A program made the position numbers and the translations under genes. A stretch of DNA of 64,000 nt from Sitta carolinensis. Lineage: Eukaryota > Chordata > Aves > Passeriformes > Sittidae. The stretch lies in contig JAVUNC010000019.1 of NCBI GenBank assembly GCA_032173965.1, positions 9,287,234-9,351,233 on the forward strand, read 5' to 3'. Under the pieces are notes generated by a model. The model did no database searches. It was not told the DNA's origin and saw only the letters and a list, made by a program, of their open reading frames with translations. Every line of letters begins with the position of its first letter. The stretch's first letter is position 1. Below, in pieces: positions 37,851-51,804 of this stretch.

Positions 37851-40800
37851 AGATTATTACACTTTGTGAAAGCGAATTATGATAATTTCTCACTGATTTT
37901 AGTAGGGAAGAAGGTGTTCAGAGAGATGCAGAGAGTGAGACTGCAAAGGTCTCCCCATCAGTCACTGGCAGGGACGTTGAAGGGACATCCCTGCTGTCTG
38001 AGGTGCTGTGTCTCTTTCATAGCTGTGCATTGCATCCAAATCTAGGTTGGAGTTTGATCTCGTAGTTCCCATGCAGGAGACTACCTTGGGTAAACCTGTG
38101 GGAAGGGGTTAAGATAAATTATTTTATGTCTTTTCCTGTTTATTCTTTCCTTTGACACTGGTGTTTCAATGTGACACGTTGTTACACCTCTGAGTATGAC
38201 AGCTCCTGGGATTCTGCCCTGGAGAAAATGTCATTGATGAACTTTATATGAAACTCCTTTTTATCTACATTTCTGAGAGAAAGAGCACCATAAAGAATGG
38301 CATGACAAGCTATTTTTCCAAGAATTTCACCAGATTTAGTCAAAAACCAAATGAGAAGACACATACATGCCATCTTACTCATTTCCTGTCTTCTGCAGAA
38401 TCTTGGTCTGAAGATAAAATCTCACAGACCAAAGATGTAGTCAGGCATGTGAATCTTGAATTCCAAAAGAGTATGTCCTTTTCCAGTGAACAGGCTCTGG
38501 GATTTAGGAGGAAGTTATTAACTGCTGGGGAACTTACATCATGACTTTTACTTAAGGAGTAATTGGCTGAAGGTAAAGGAAAAATTCAAGCAGAATCCAA
38601 AGAGAAACAGTTTGAAGGTGAAATGACTGTGGAGAACAGCCATAAGGGGCACGATAATAAGACCAGACAAAGAGGTAGGAAACCCTAATCATTTAAATAT
38701 ATAACCTCAGGTAAGATAAAAAGGTACTTTAAGCTACATAAAGTGACTTCGAGGACACACTTTAGGCTGAGATAGACATTTCTTTACAAGCTCTGTTTTG
38801 CTGAAAGATTATTGCATATATGCTCTGGGCCATTCTCCCAGTGCTCATATGGAATTCTTGCCAGATGTGATACCTTCAAGGTCATATTTACAAGATAAAA
38901 GATATGTTTAACAGAAAGAAAAGTTGAAATAGTAAACATGAGAGTGGGAACACAGCTTAAATGGAAGGTAATACCTTTTTTTTTTATTTAATTGGAGTCC
39001 TTCTGTTTAGCTCGGCCTTTGATTAAGGTAGATTTCATTGAAAATCTTATTCTTGAAGGCTTTTTTTAACATGAGCAGATATCAAGAGGCAGAAAAACCT
39101 TCTATTTCCTTGTCAGCTGAGGCCTTGTGTGCTCTGCACTTGCTGATGGAAACCAGATTTTCACACTTTATCAACATCCAGCAATTCCCATTGCAATACT
39201 TATGATCAGACAACATTTTGTAAACACTAGCCAAGTTAAATATTTTGAGATCTACTTATTTTTCTCAACATCCAAAAATCGGTTGACACACCTAAAGCAT
39301 AAATGTTACTTTTTAATTTAAGTTTCTTATTTTTTTAAATATTAAAAAAAAAAAAAATAAACCTAAGAAAGTGCTCTAACGATGTTTCTAATTTGGAGTT
39401 TTATTACAGGAACATTAGAAAAGGGAAAATTGAGCCCATGCCTTGAGACATGAGATAAATCCGGTACTATTTTTCTTAAAAAAACTCTTCCTATGTGAAG
39501 CAGATCTAGTACAACAATGAAAGTAGCCTTAAAATAATAGTGAAAAATTAAAACCCCCATCCCATATCCTCCAATCTGTTTAATTCATTACCTGGGCACC
39601 TAAGGGTATATGTTAAATTAAGAGCAGAACACTTTAATTAAAATCTCATAAACTCGTGAGCTTTGAAAGTTGCTTTTTTTTAAAGTAGCTTTGTTTATTA
39701 GTTAAGACTTTATAAATACCTTACTGTTATTTACTTATTGAATCTGAACTCCATTTAACCCTACATTTATTAGATAGCGTCCTTATTCATAAAGATGAAT
39801 AAAAACTCACTACTGTTAATATTAGTCTACAGACTTCCCTACAGATATTGAGGGTCCATTTGGATTCTTTAAAATATCATGGCATATAAAACGTGAAGGG
39901 ATTTACACCAGTTATTTGTTTTAGATTAGGTGAAAATAAATAAAAAAAATAAAGCTGTAGTGGCTTTATATAATGAAAGTGTCTTAAGGCTGTTCCAGCA
40001 TTCAGATATAGGAGATTCAAACCAAATAAGTTCAGGGACATTCTGAGGCTGTAGTCATGTGATAAAGAAAGGTTTGTTGTAAAATGTAGCTGGGGAAGGA
40101 AAAGCTCAGCTGCTTTCCTGTTGTAACAACGTGCTTAGCAAACATATCTTGATGTTAATGCTCTATGTAATTGAATGTGTTACTTATTTTTAGTATTTGA
40201 TGTATTGTGATAAAAAAATTAAATTAAAAATTTCAAGCTTTTTATATGTATTATTTTTAATTTTTAATTAATGTATGGTTCTGAATATATAAAGAATCAC
40301 ACTTGCTGTTGTGAAAGTCTACTGGAAGTAGAAACACAGGCAGTGTTATTTCTAAACACCATAGTTTATCACTGCAGTTATGAAGACTGCTAGAAATTTC
40401 CCTATTTTCTCAAACCTCTTTACTTTCAAGACGCTCAGATCTATTGCTCCCTTTATATCCTGTATCTGAACTGAGGGAGAAGTGTTTCTTCAGTATCCAG
40501 CCTTTCTCAATGATTTCATTTGTGTCAATAAGCAGAAACAAAATACCAAAGTATTTATTCTAAAGCACCCATTTCTAAGTAAGAATTCAAGGACTGAGTT
40601 TTCCACATGGACTTAGAAAATATTTGGATAAACTTTACTGTCCAGTGGTTCACTTTTACTAATGCTGGGGTTGTTCCACTTTATCTCAGCTGAAGTCCTG
40701 CCAGCCCTAGTCCTTTTCATCTCTACTGCGGTAGAGAGATGGGAAAATATTCTGGAGGGTCAGTTCAGTGCTTTATAGTTATCTGCTTTGTGCTGACTAT

Positions 40801-41129
40801 TGGGTACAGGAGGAAGCTCTTTGTAGCACCTTGTAAAGAAACACCTCTAATTATTACTCTATATCTTTATATTATTGTCTTATGTTTATCTTTTATCTTT
40901 ATGTATAAAAATCAAAGAAAATCTAGAAATCCCTCAGAGCAAATTGCAACTCTTATAAACTTACTGGTAATTACAAAGCATCTATTACAAGAAAATATCT
41001 TCCCTGCTTGTTTATTTTTCTTTTCATTCTGAAAATACATTCAATTAACTCCTAGGGTTGTTGGTTTTGGTTTGAGTTATTTTATGCCACCTGATGTTAT
41101 GAAAAAGGTTTGCCATATGTGCAATATGG
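37851..41129. other. AT-rich non-coding DNA
   Basis: No gene or mobile element recognised. Short A/T homopolymers near 38976, 39345 and 40213. Confidence 0.6.
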
Positions 41130-41148
41130 AAAAAAAAAAAAAAAAAAA
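41130..41148. repeat. A19 homopolymer
   Basis: Uninterrupted run of 19 adenines; no retrocopy recognised upstream. Confidence 0.9.
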
Positions 41149-41428
41149 CCCAGCCACAAAAGAGGCAAATGTCTTTTTTTATTTATCTACTTAAATGAAA
41201 TGTCTTGATTGCTTCACTTGCACTTTCTACAAAGTCACTAATTTTTGTATGGAAACCTACAGTCTCTGCAGATCCCAAACAGGGTTTTTTTGCGAAGTAA
41301 AAGAGCTTCCTTTCCTGAAGACACCTCTGTTCTCCTGGGCAGTGTTTTGAAGCTTGGTATGGGAGTCATGCTGAATGTAAAGTCTGTTGCCATTAGTGCT
41401 GGCTGGAAAGTGCTTCCAACTGACTTTG

Positions 41429-41501
41429 TCACCACCAGCCCTGACAGTGGTGACAAAACAGCTTCAAGAAACAGGGACAGTGACTAAGCAGCTTCAAGAA
41501 A
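41429..41501. repeat. Local duplication and small hairpin
   Basis: A 22-bp motif ending in CAGCTTCAAGAAA occurs at 41450-41471 and again, with two changes, at 41480-41501 (30-bp period). Overlapping it, GTCACCAC (41429-41436) and GTGGTGAC (41446-41453) form a perfect 8-bp inverted repeat. Confidence 0.7.
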
Positions 41502-43094
41502 GTTCACTGATAAACTCTCAGCCCTGTAGGAGACATTTAAGCCTTTTTGTTTGTTTGTTTGTTTCCCTACCTGTAAGTCTTTCAAAACAGAACAAGTGAT
41601 AACAGTTAATTGGTATTTTAGTAAGAAGAGTAATTCTATTTTACATTTATTCATCCATTTCCTTGGAAGGATCTGTTGACATTATGGGCTTCAAAAGCTG
41701 GCTCTGCCTGGCTGCATATTAAACAAACCATCCTGCAGCAGATAAGGAGGGTGTTAGTGCTGTGCTACCCTACAGGTGGAACGTAGTTTAACTTGCATGC
41801 TGTGTAAGAGCACAAAAGCAACATCCAACAGCTTCCTGAGATACAGGCTGCAAAACTATCCCTTTTTGCTGAAGAGTCAGACTTACCCTTACTGCAGTCA
41901 GTTCAAAACCCAGTGAAATCAGTGGGGCTTCAGCAGATCCTGTTAGTAACAGCCAGATCCACTTAGTTGTACCATCCACTCTACCCCGAGCTCACTCTGT
42001 ACTCCCTGATCCTCCACTACTGCAGGTAGGAAATGTTCTAACCGAGTTATTTCCTGGCCATTCCCAAACTCTTGCACTGGGAAATTCACACCAACTTCCT
42101 TACTTGCTTGCACAGGCTGAACAGAGGGATAGAACAGCAGAGAGGCTTCAATAATGGCTTGCCAGCCCTCCCTTGAAGAGAGAGGATGCCAAACCAAATA
42201 GAATGAAAGTCTTGAAAAAAGAAATCAAATTACACGTCCTGCATTCAGAACATTTTCCTTTCCAAAGCAGGAATAGAAATTTTCTTAGTAGGAAGTCTGG
42301 TGACAAACAAAGGATAAAAGCAATCTCTCTAAGGCTTATTGTCTTATCTTGAAATGTATTTCACACCTATCCTGACTCTGAGCCCTTTTCACATATTTAC
42401 ATCAATTACTCTATTAGTAAAACTTCAACTTGCATGTTGTGAAGGAAATAATATTTTTTCACTTAAAATTATTTGCTGGCTTTTGTCGTTTGTGTCATAT
42501 TCTTAATTTTCTTGTTGTGTAGTTTTTTGCTGAGCATAAAATTTAATTCATTTACAAATACCTCTTCAAAAACAAATAAATTTTGAGTTTGCAAGTCTTT
42601 TCTTGTCTAAAAGAAGTGTAATTTTCTATCTACATAATTTTTTTCTGTTTATGAATGCTCCAGTTGAAACAGAGTAACTGAAATCAGCAGAGTGGTACAA
42701 AGACTCTTTTGGCAGTCTTCCTATGTCTATAAATCAATCCTGAATGCAAAAGCAGCAATTTGTGAGAGCAAACTATTCTGCAAATAATAGAGTATTGTAT
42801 ATACTTGTGTGGCCATTTTAAATAAAATGTTATTATGAAATATGCCAAATAGCTAACTTTGAAGATTAAAAGCACTCCATGGGACACAAACAACAGGGAC
42901 ACATCTCACTGAGGAAGATTTTGTGCAATGTCCTTTTGTAGTGATTACTTGCCTTTATTCTTTTCTGCTAAAATAATGAAAACCTCAATAAAGGCTAATC
43001 CTGAGAAGGCTGTCCCAGCTCAAACATCATCCTTGTTAGCTTCACCATTTCATGCAAGAGAGGATCCTTTCTTTTAAACTTTGAGTGAGCAGAT
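41502..43094. other. Non-coding DNA
   Basis: A TTTG tetranucleotide run lies near 41547-41563. Minus-strand frames of 63 and 84 codons at 41788-42197 have no recognised domain. Nothing else seen. Confidence 0.55.
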
Positions 43095-43290
43095 TTTCTT
43101 TCATTTATCCAACAGGAGCTCGGGCTGTTGTCCAAAGTTTGGCATTTTATCTGCTGGGCGATGCAGCCGTTCAGCTGAGGTGAAATAATTTGTCATCTCT
43201 GTGCCTGGACGTGTGACTTGTGAGTGCAATGAGCTCAGTGACAGCTCATGCGCTCTTTGTTTTTCACTGAAACAATAAAAATAAGGTTGA
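43095..43290. promoter_or_regulatory. Candidate conserved non-coding element
   Basis: A moderately GC/CpG-rich block with GGGCGATGCAGCCGTTCAGC, TGGACGTGTGACTTG and a repeated AGCTCA pair (GAGCTCAGTGACAGCTCATG). It ends in a T-rich stretch followed by AATAAAAATAA. It stands out from AT-rich flanks. Regulatory function is inference. Confidence 0.2.
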
Positions 43291-46089
43291 TCACCATTCT
43301 TTTCTGAATTCTTTTCCTCTTTGAATGTTAAAGCATTGGGGTTGTTTTCATTAAAGATACTTTTGCAAGAGGAGCAGGTTTATTGCACAGCAAATAAGTT
43401 GGCTCCTTATGCTCTAACACCTCTGAGTACCAAGAACAGGAATTCACCTTCTGCCTCTGTCAATAAGGATTTTACTGAGAGGCTTCCTTCTGTGAGCTCG
43501 TGTCTGTTTGTGTGACGAAGGAGCTGGTGGAGTTACTCTGATCCATCTCACCCAGTCCACAAAATGCAGAACGACAAAGCTTCTGTGAGGAAGGGTCTGA
43601 GAGGAGAGAGCCACAAACTGCTGCAAAGTCAGCAGCAACGAAATGAAAGCTGAGATGTCCATGGGCATCCCTGGCTGATCAGGAAAAGCTGTGATTCAAA
43701 TAAATGCAGGACGAACATGGAAAAAAAAAGAACTATTTAAAAGCCAGCTTCTTTACTGTGCCATCCTATTAGTAGCACTGGTTATTTCACAGGACAAGCA
43801 AAATAAATGTTTTTATTGTTATGTAATTTAATGTTTTATTAGTAAACAATTAAACAATTGTATAGTTGTTTAATGTTTTATTATTATGCAATTGTGCTCC
43901 CTCCCATTCACTCACATTTCAAGAAATTAATCAGCTTTGCTGTCCTTTTCACCTCATTTTAAAAAGTTTAAGAACCAACTTACTCAAATTTTCATTTAAG
44001 TATTCTTTCCAAAAGTAAAAAAAAATCCCAACCTAATATAATTTTTTTCAATTCCAAGCATGATAAAGTAGTCTATGTTGTTTGATGTTTCCTTAAAAAA
44101 TATTTTATAAGTTGATGTGTATCTCAGTATCTTAAAATAATCTCGGAGAAAACAAATTTTTTTAAAAAGTAATTTATTTTAGGAGACCCTAATTTTATTC
44201 AGGTCTTCCTATGGTTTTGTATTGGATAATTCTTGATGATCCTCTGAAAAACTCAAGTTATGTCTCTTTAATATCTTTATGATGATATTGACTACATAAA
44301 AATAATGGTTTCTTGGTAAATGTCCACAGTCCTTGGAAGCTGATACTTGTCAAAAACAGTGAAGGAGTCAACTTCTGTTCTGCTTTGTTTTATTTCAGAG
44401 TGGAAACTAACTTATTCAAAATTCTTCATGTATGAAGGAAAGAGAGAAATGTATTTTTTCCTTAGCAAAGGATATAAAGACCAGTGAAAAAATGCAATTA
44501 TTTTCCTGGAACTTCTTCCTGAGAAATCCTACCTTTCAAATATTAAATTAGATTTTTATAACCAACTTCTGTTGCAAGAACCACCATGTAGGATAAAAAA
44601 GTATATATTTTTTTAATATTTCATTTTCTCTTCCTTGTCTCAAAGGTCAGTCTTTTCATAGGCAGACAAGCTGCTTGATACGAATCAAGCACCAATCTTC
44701 AGGAAAGGCTTGCTGTATGCATTGATTTTGGACAGCATGTACAATTTGAACTTTCTTATCTACTGAGGTTCATGGTGTAAATAATTTTTTTTTAAATTTA
44801 AGTAGATGGGATCATTAAATATAGTTATCAAAGAATAATAAACACGGTTTAGATTATTTGTAAATTATTCATAGAGTGGTTTTGTTGTTTTTTGTTTGTT
44901 TTTTTTTTTTTCTTTAGACCATAATACATCAACATGAAATAAAAAAAATCAAAATAATGTACACCTCTGGGATAAGCAATGTTTACTCTAAGTAATAGAA
45001 ATCAATGTTCTGCTTGGACTAATATGTTTTCCTTGAAAAGCAATAAAGTCATATCTACAAAAGACACCTTTTGAATGCAGAAATATGCCTTATTAGTGCT
45101 TCTCCCTCTTTAATTTGAAGAAACTTCAACAAAATTTTGAGGATCGAGACAAAGAAAAAAATCCCTTGCTTAGAGTTGCACTCTTTCTAGTTCTCATGAT
45201 AAAGTTCTCTACCTGTCTTTTGAGCAAATTCAGTGTCCTTGTATTGAGGTCTTCAGTCAGTGAAGGTTTTGCCTGGGAAGTGGCAGTGATCTGTGGTGAG
45301 TGTTCATCACTCAAAAGAGGTCATTTCCTCACTAGAGTTGTTTTTCTGATTTCAATTTTTTGTAGTATCAGCAACTTTCGCGCTGGCAGGAGAAGCAGCA
45401 TTCTGAGTGCTTTTTTTGTTGAATTAGTAACAGGTTGGGGTAATATCATAAAGGGATTTTTCAAAGGATGAGAGGTTTAAACTGTTTTGGGCAGTAACAA
45501 CAACAGCAAAATATCCCCTCCATGGATGTACTTTTTAAATACTATATATAATGTAAAATATTTATTCTGCTCTCAGAGCAGACTTCATCACTGGTAAAGC
45601 TGCTTAGTTTAGCTTTGTTTTGTGGGAGATAACAGTGAAACTTTGGGACCATGTCAGGTTCTGTCAGCAGCTCACAGAGCCTCCAGATATGCCCTGTACT
45701 TCTGCCTGGCAGGTGAGAAACTAATGATTCCAAGTTTATTTTGTGATGTTTCTGGTATTTCTGAGGCAAAATATTGGTAGATTTCAGGGTTTGGGTTTTT
45801 TTAGTTTGGTTGTTTTTTGGTTATGCGGGGGGGTTTTGTATTTTTGGGTTTTTTTTGTTTGTTTTTCATGTGTTTGGATTTAATTTTTATTAGATACATA
45901 TATTTTCTGGAATTTTGGACTTATCAACATTTAGTTTCTTAGCCAGGGAGACTATTTATTTTGTTAAACTTGCGTTATATTTAACTATGGTATAAACAAG
46001 AACAAGCAAATCACTTGCATCTGTGTCTCTGAAATATGTTATCTCTTTGTTAATTTACATTTGAATTGGAGGATTCACACACAATTAAA
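43291..46089. other. AT-rich non-coding DNA
   Basis: No gene recognised. At 43828-43883 the string TTTAATGTTTTATTA occurs twice around a hairpin made of ATTAAACAA (43849-43857) and TTGTTTAAT (43866-43874). T/G-rich low-complexity tracts lie at 44878-44914 and 45787-45872. The 118-codon frame 45115-45471 has no recognised domain. Confidence 0.55.
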
Positions 46090-46600
46090 CTGCTCACTCT
46101 ACTGATAAATGGATTGTTAAACTGGTCTATAATTTTTAGTTTCCAAAGGCCCTCGGTTGCCTTTCCCAGAATCGTTTACAAATGTTCCCGGAGTTCACTG
46201 GAATTGCAATGGGAGCTCATCTGTAATTGCCTCCCTCGTTATGTATGTGTGTGCTTGCTGGGCCCTGGGTCAAAGGCTTCAGTGTCCCACTTTTCCAGCC
46301 AAGCACAAACAAGAGGAATAACCAGGACATTACGTGGTTACCAGGCAAAAACACCCCCTGATTAGTGCCACCCGGGATTTGGCAGGAAGGCAGTTAAAGA
46401 CAAAACGTTTATCCTTGCTGCACCATCCACATTTGTCATTTGTTGCATTATTTGTATCAAAATCGGCCGGTTTAGGAGCAAGCGAGATGTGTTCCTAATG
46501 GAATCAGAGCAATTGGTTGTTTATTTGTTCCTGAAATCCAAGCGAGCCGTCTGTATAACTTTCTATAGCTTAATTTTTCTTCACTGAAATCAAGGCTGAC
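46090..46600. promoter_or_regulatory. Candidate conserved non-coding element (enhancer-like)
   Basis: About 500 bp with clearly more CpG than its flanks (CCCTCGGTTGCC, CCCGGAGTTC, ACATTACGTGG, CACCCGGGAT, ATCGGCCGG, AGCGAGCCG). It has many motifs of known factor types: TCAAAGGC (TCF/LEF-like), GTTTAT (forkhead-like), CAATTA (homeobox-like), TTGTCATTTGTTGCATTATT (HOX/POU-like) and ACGTGG. The frame 46066-46365 over it lacks domain features. The pattern is typical of long vertebrate enhancers in gene deserts. What is seen is composition and motifs; enhancer status is inference. Confidence 0.3.
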
Positions 46601-49600
46601 ACCCTAACTCAGCAGAACACTGGGTCTTTGCTTTCCAATATGCAAAATGTAAACTTTTGGAGTGGAGTGAGGAGGTAGAGGTTCATAGGGTAAATGTGCT
46701 TTATCTTGCATTGATGAACTTGCAGGTTCCTCTAAAGCCACGAGTAGAAAGTCTTGAAAAGAAACTTAAGATTTTATTCTGATAGCAGCCTGTGTCTAGA
46801 GTGAGACATACTCTGCAAACTGCCACAGATCCATGTTTTTGAGGTTAGTGTCTTGGCATTCTTCTCATTCCTCTCATTTTGTGGGCCAGCCTAGACTCTA
46901 CCTGCTTTACTCATGTCTAAGAACAGCGTGGTATTCAGATTTATATCAAAATTCAGTGTGTAAAGGCCCAGCATTTCTCGGGGTACGTTTGTAAGTGCTT
47001 GCACTGATGAAAAATGGAATAGAATATCTGCAGATTTAATTTTGCAGCAATGGAGATTGGTTAATGAAGAACTTCCAGCTGTTCCCCACTTTAAATACTT
47101 TGTGCTTTGTAACAACAGAGCACCAACATTCAAAGAGATAGTTTTTTAGTTAAAGATACATCTGTGACAAAGAAAATTACATACAGATGGTTTGCAATTG
47201 CCAAGAAGGGCGTTCATTAGAAAATTAATTAAATTTTTCATTGATATAAAAAAGTTGAAGGGCTCAGTTTGTATTTTCTGTACTCTGACACAGGTCCTTG
47301 GGCCTCAAGGGAGATATGCTCATATTCAGGGGACCTGTCTCATTCAGAGAGTTATTGCACTGCAAGAAAAGTGGAGTCCCACAAGACTTCAGGAGGTGAT
47401 ATTTCATTTTCATCTTAAGATTATTGTAGTAGGTCATCAGCTTTGACTGTATGATAAAGCTTCTTGAGGGGTGTTACTTTCCTTGCACAGAGCCTAAAGC
47501 AAAAAAAAAAAAAAAGCCTGCTTTTTCAAAAGTGGATATCCATTTTGACAAGAAAATGGAATCAACTCTAATAAAACTAAGAGAGAAGGTGAAAACCTAT
47601 TACTTGGAGGCTGAGGATTGAAAACTACTGTGACTGTTCTTGCTGCTTTGATTTTTAAAGGAAGTCTGATTGGGTCTTGTGTTGGTTTTGTTGTTCTTTT
47701 TTTTTTTCTTTTTTTCCCTTTTTTCCTCAATGTGGGAAAAAAATACCAACTTGAAAACTTTCTGTTTTCTGTAAGAAACACACTGTAAAGTATCTTTTGT
47801 GGTTAAAATGTGATTTATGATTTTATGTTGAGTATTTAGCAGAGTGGTTTTTTCCCTATTCTAAATAATGTGGAACATATTGAAGCTTGTTTTTTAATAG
47901 AATTTGATTTTCCTGTAAAGTCAGTTTCTGATTCTTCCACAGGCTTCCTGTGTGACTTCCTCAGCCACAGTTTGTCACCTTGTAACACTGAATTAATTTG
48001 TTCCATATTTTAGAGGTCTTCTGAGAATAAATCTACATATTCATGTAGAGTGGCAAGCTATTAAGTGATGACTATCCCTTTTTAGAGAAAAAAATCTATA
48101 AATAAGAAACCCCTGTAAGACCGTAGCATTTTTGAACAATCCATTTTTACATAAAATGAATTTTTTTCTTCCTTGTTACACTCTAAAAGATGACTGATTT
48201 TTATTAGGAAAGAAAGGTGACAGTTACCAGGTACTGGAATGATTCTTGTGATCCAGTCTAACTTCCAGTAAAGCTAGCAGAACCTTCTCATTGCTATTGG
48301 AAGCCATAATTGGGTTCCCTTATTCTGCAAAACACTTTGACATCTAAACAAGTTACTACTTTAGCAACCATAATATTTGTAATATTTGTCCTGGAAGACT
48401 GAAAAATGTTGCACCACTTTCAGATGTCCTGGATCATTCCCTAGATCCACATCCATTTATAACGTTAACTACCAACATCTATAACAAAAAACAAAAACAA
48501 AAACAAAATCGATTTTGTACCCTTTATAATTATCTAAAAGAAAAATAGAAATCTGCTTTGAGCTTTCAGGATAATTTTCCCCATTTCCTAGAATAATAGT
48601 CAAATTGAGTGGTTGGATATGACGAAAATTTTGTTTACAAGTGAAGCAATGTATTATGCAATATCTCACCCTTTCACTGAGGCAGGTTGGAATTGCACTC
48701 TCTTGTTATTCCCAATCGATCAGTTTCTGATGGAATCGATGGAAATATTTTCCATTATTTTTCTTCTAATTTTTTCAGGTTACTAATATTTTAAGCTGGA
48801 AGAATGAAAATATTAAAATATTTCTAAAATATCTGAAAAAATAAGAGGTTATACATATGAAAGAAATTTATATTTTTTGAAAAAACAGACTGGCAGAGAT
48901 AATGTTGGCTTTAAGGTGTTAATGCTGCATTTCACGCTTCGTAGGTGTGTTTTCTTGTCCCATAAATATAAAATGCATTATACAACTGTTTTTACAGCAT
49001 TTTCATGTAGGAAAAACTCATTTTAAGCAAGCAGAAAAGAGAAAGCAAGAAAAGGAATTAAATGTAACTGAGAACTTGAGATAATTCAAGTATTAATTTA
49101 ATTGCAGATGTATTACAATTCTGGAGAAACTATTTTTACTTACTCACCAAAAAAAATAAATCTAAGTTACTAAGACAAAACTGGAGATGAATTTCTATTC
49201 ATCTACTCATCAAACTTAATCAATTCAGAGACAGGCATCAGAAGAAATGGGACAGGTCATTCTGAAAGGAAAGACAAATATTCATGACTCTGTGTGTCTG
49301 CCTATGCTTAGAACAGCACAAATGTCTATTTCAAATAATTTAGGAGTTATGTAACTTAAACTTGCTATTAAATATTCTCAACCGCATATGCAATATTTGC
49401 TGTTGTGGCTGTAAGTATAACCTAGAGATCTCTGCTTTTAAAAATTAATCGAGTGTGCTGGTAGCTCCAATATAATATTTTTTTTCCTTTCTATTTAAAG
49501 AAGAAAATAATATCCCTTCACATCCTCCAAGGCATCTTTCCAGTATCCTCAAGGCTTAAATGCTAGCTGTAAAGGATGGGACACAATGTGAATATTAATG

Positions 49601-51695
49601 TCCTGGCTGAGCTGACAAATGTGCTCTCTTTGGGCCAGGGCCAGACATGAACATTCAGAGTATGGAACTAGTCCAGGAGGCTGAGATTTTCAGAGAATCT
49701 GGGGAAAAGCCTGCCAAAAGTGCTCAGCAGCTTCTTCATAAAGAGATTGCTCTAGAAATCTGCAATGTGTGGGTGAAAGAAAAATGAGTTGTGACAGGAC
49801 TGGAAGGAGTTGAAAGTGTTCAGGATGGTGAAGGAGGACAAAGTTCCCAGTGCATCAGGACATGGACAGAGTAGGAATGACAGGTGAACTAAAGCACAAG
49901 AAGGTAAATTTTGCCATGGTTGGTTGCAGTGAAATGTTTGAAAGCAGCCACACATTTCACCACGTTCTAGATTTCACCAATGTTACAAAGATCAGGTAGA
50001 TTATTAACTCTTTTAATAATATTAGTTTGTTTTCCTGTACAACCAGCCTGCTCCAGTGGTGTGCTGACCTCAAGAGGAATTTGGTAGTGAAGTCAGTAAT
50101 CCCATCACATCTTTCACTAGGAATGGCAGAATCAAGACCAGGGGCTTGTAAAAGGATCTGTCAAAAGCCATCTTTCTCCTGTATCATTTTGGACATCCAT
50201 GTGCATAGAAGTCCTTCCTAAAACATCCTTTGTACAAAATTCCCAAATTAAGGCATAATCTGGAGGCAGAGATGGCTCACTGAACCCTCTAAGGGTTACA
50301 AATTAGGAAGGATGTCCCCAGAGGGAGATGAAGAGAGGATTTAGGACGGGTTACTCCAAAGAAAAGGTGCTCTTGGAACAAGACAAGCAATTCAGAAATT
50401 TTGTCTGAAAGTCCCTCAAACCCTTCAACAGGGAAAACTTGCTGCCTCTATCAAGCTTAGGCTGTAATTCCATCTCTCTACACTCTCCTTCAGTGTTTCC
50501 AGCCTTCATTCCTGCTGATTACTTCCCTCTGCTTATATTCACACACTGGGAAGATCAACTTGCTAGATAAAAAAATGAAAAAAAAACTTTTTACCATCAG
50601 GGAACAAGCTTTTGAATACATCTTTTAGCCAGATCATAGAGGTATTCTGGTTTACAAGAAGGGTGCCTGGGCTTTGTGAACATTTCATGGGAACTGCTAC
50701 TCTCATTTTCAAAACAGGGGAACATATACTGATATTAGGAGGGGAGGGAAAGCCAGGTAGAACTTCAGCTCTTCTCTGAAACCTTATATGAGCAGTTCTT
50801 TCCTCCCCAACTCAAAGCTCACCTCAGATTGACTCATTTTTAGTTATTTTTTTTGTTCCCTACAGAAGTCTACATGTAATCTGTTGGCCAATTCTTTGTA
50901 GCAGTAAAGGGAGTGGTCTTACTCTGACAAAATCAGGAAGCTGAATTTCCAATCCTCTGTTTTCTGAAATTCCCTTCCTTCTTATTTTTGCAATGCAGTT
51001 AGTCTAGAACTTTCCTCAATGCTTTATCCTGAAATTCACAACTTTTTGCTGTAAAGAAAGTGCTTTGTTATAATTTTACGCACTTCCTTTCACAGCTTCA
51101 TGATGAAGTCTCTCCTTGTGTCTCAGGGTGTTCAGAAGCCAAGCTCCAAGGTGACTGCAGTAGATTTTTTTTGTAGGAATACTCAATGAGAATGCATCCT
51201 AGGATAAAACACTGAAACCATCCCTGGCTGTGTGTTCTTCTAGATACAGTACAAATTAAGGTTTAGAAACTTTGGTATCCAGCTTCCAAGCCAGCTTTCC
51301 ACTTACAGGATCTGTATTTGGAATTTCCCTTATCTCAGCCCCCTAAACAGGCAAAAAGGGAAACATAGAATCAGCAGGTGAGAGATGCATACTGTGGCAT
51401 GTAGAAGCATCTAGGGAGGCTGAGCAAAGACTGAGCAATTGGAAGAAAGGAAGAGCCCTTGCAACAGTATTTGAAAATTGAAATTTGAAAATGCTTGTTG
51501 CACAGTATTAAGAAAAAAATATAAATATTTAATGGTAAGAAAAAGAGCAAAATTGCTAATAAAAATAAAATTTTACAACTCACCCAAACCTGGATTTTGT
51601 TGACCATTGTGTTGATTCAGTCTCATTAAAATGAGGAGTTTTCCAAAAGTTTCTTTCTATGTATTCATTAATTTCTCTCCCCAAAAAAGGATAAC
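46601..51695. other. AT-rich non-coding DNA
   Basis: No gene recognised. Low-complexity tracts: A15 near 47501, T/C tract 47696-47726, CAAAAA repeat 48484-48508. The stretch 49560-50480 is somewhat GC-richer and reads like old decayed sequence, but I cannot assign it to a family. Confidence 0.55.
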
Positions 51696-51804
51696 ACCCC
51701 CCCCAAAAAACAAACAAACAAACAAAATATCCCCAAAAAACCCAGAAAACCAAAACCAGAAAAAAACGAACCAAAACATAAAACCAACCAAAACAACAGC
51801 CAAA
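51696..51804. repeat. C/A-rich, T-depleted low-complexity tract
   Basis: Begins with a C-run of eight, then CAAA repeats, then AACC/AAAC mixtures for about 100 bp with almost no T. The minus-strand frame over it reads Phe/Gly/Trp/Val low-complexity sequence and is not a gene. Confidence 0.9.
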
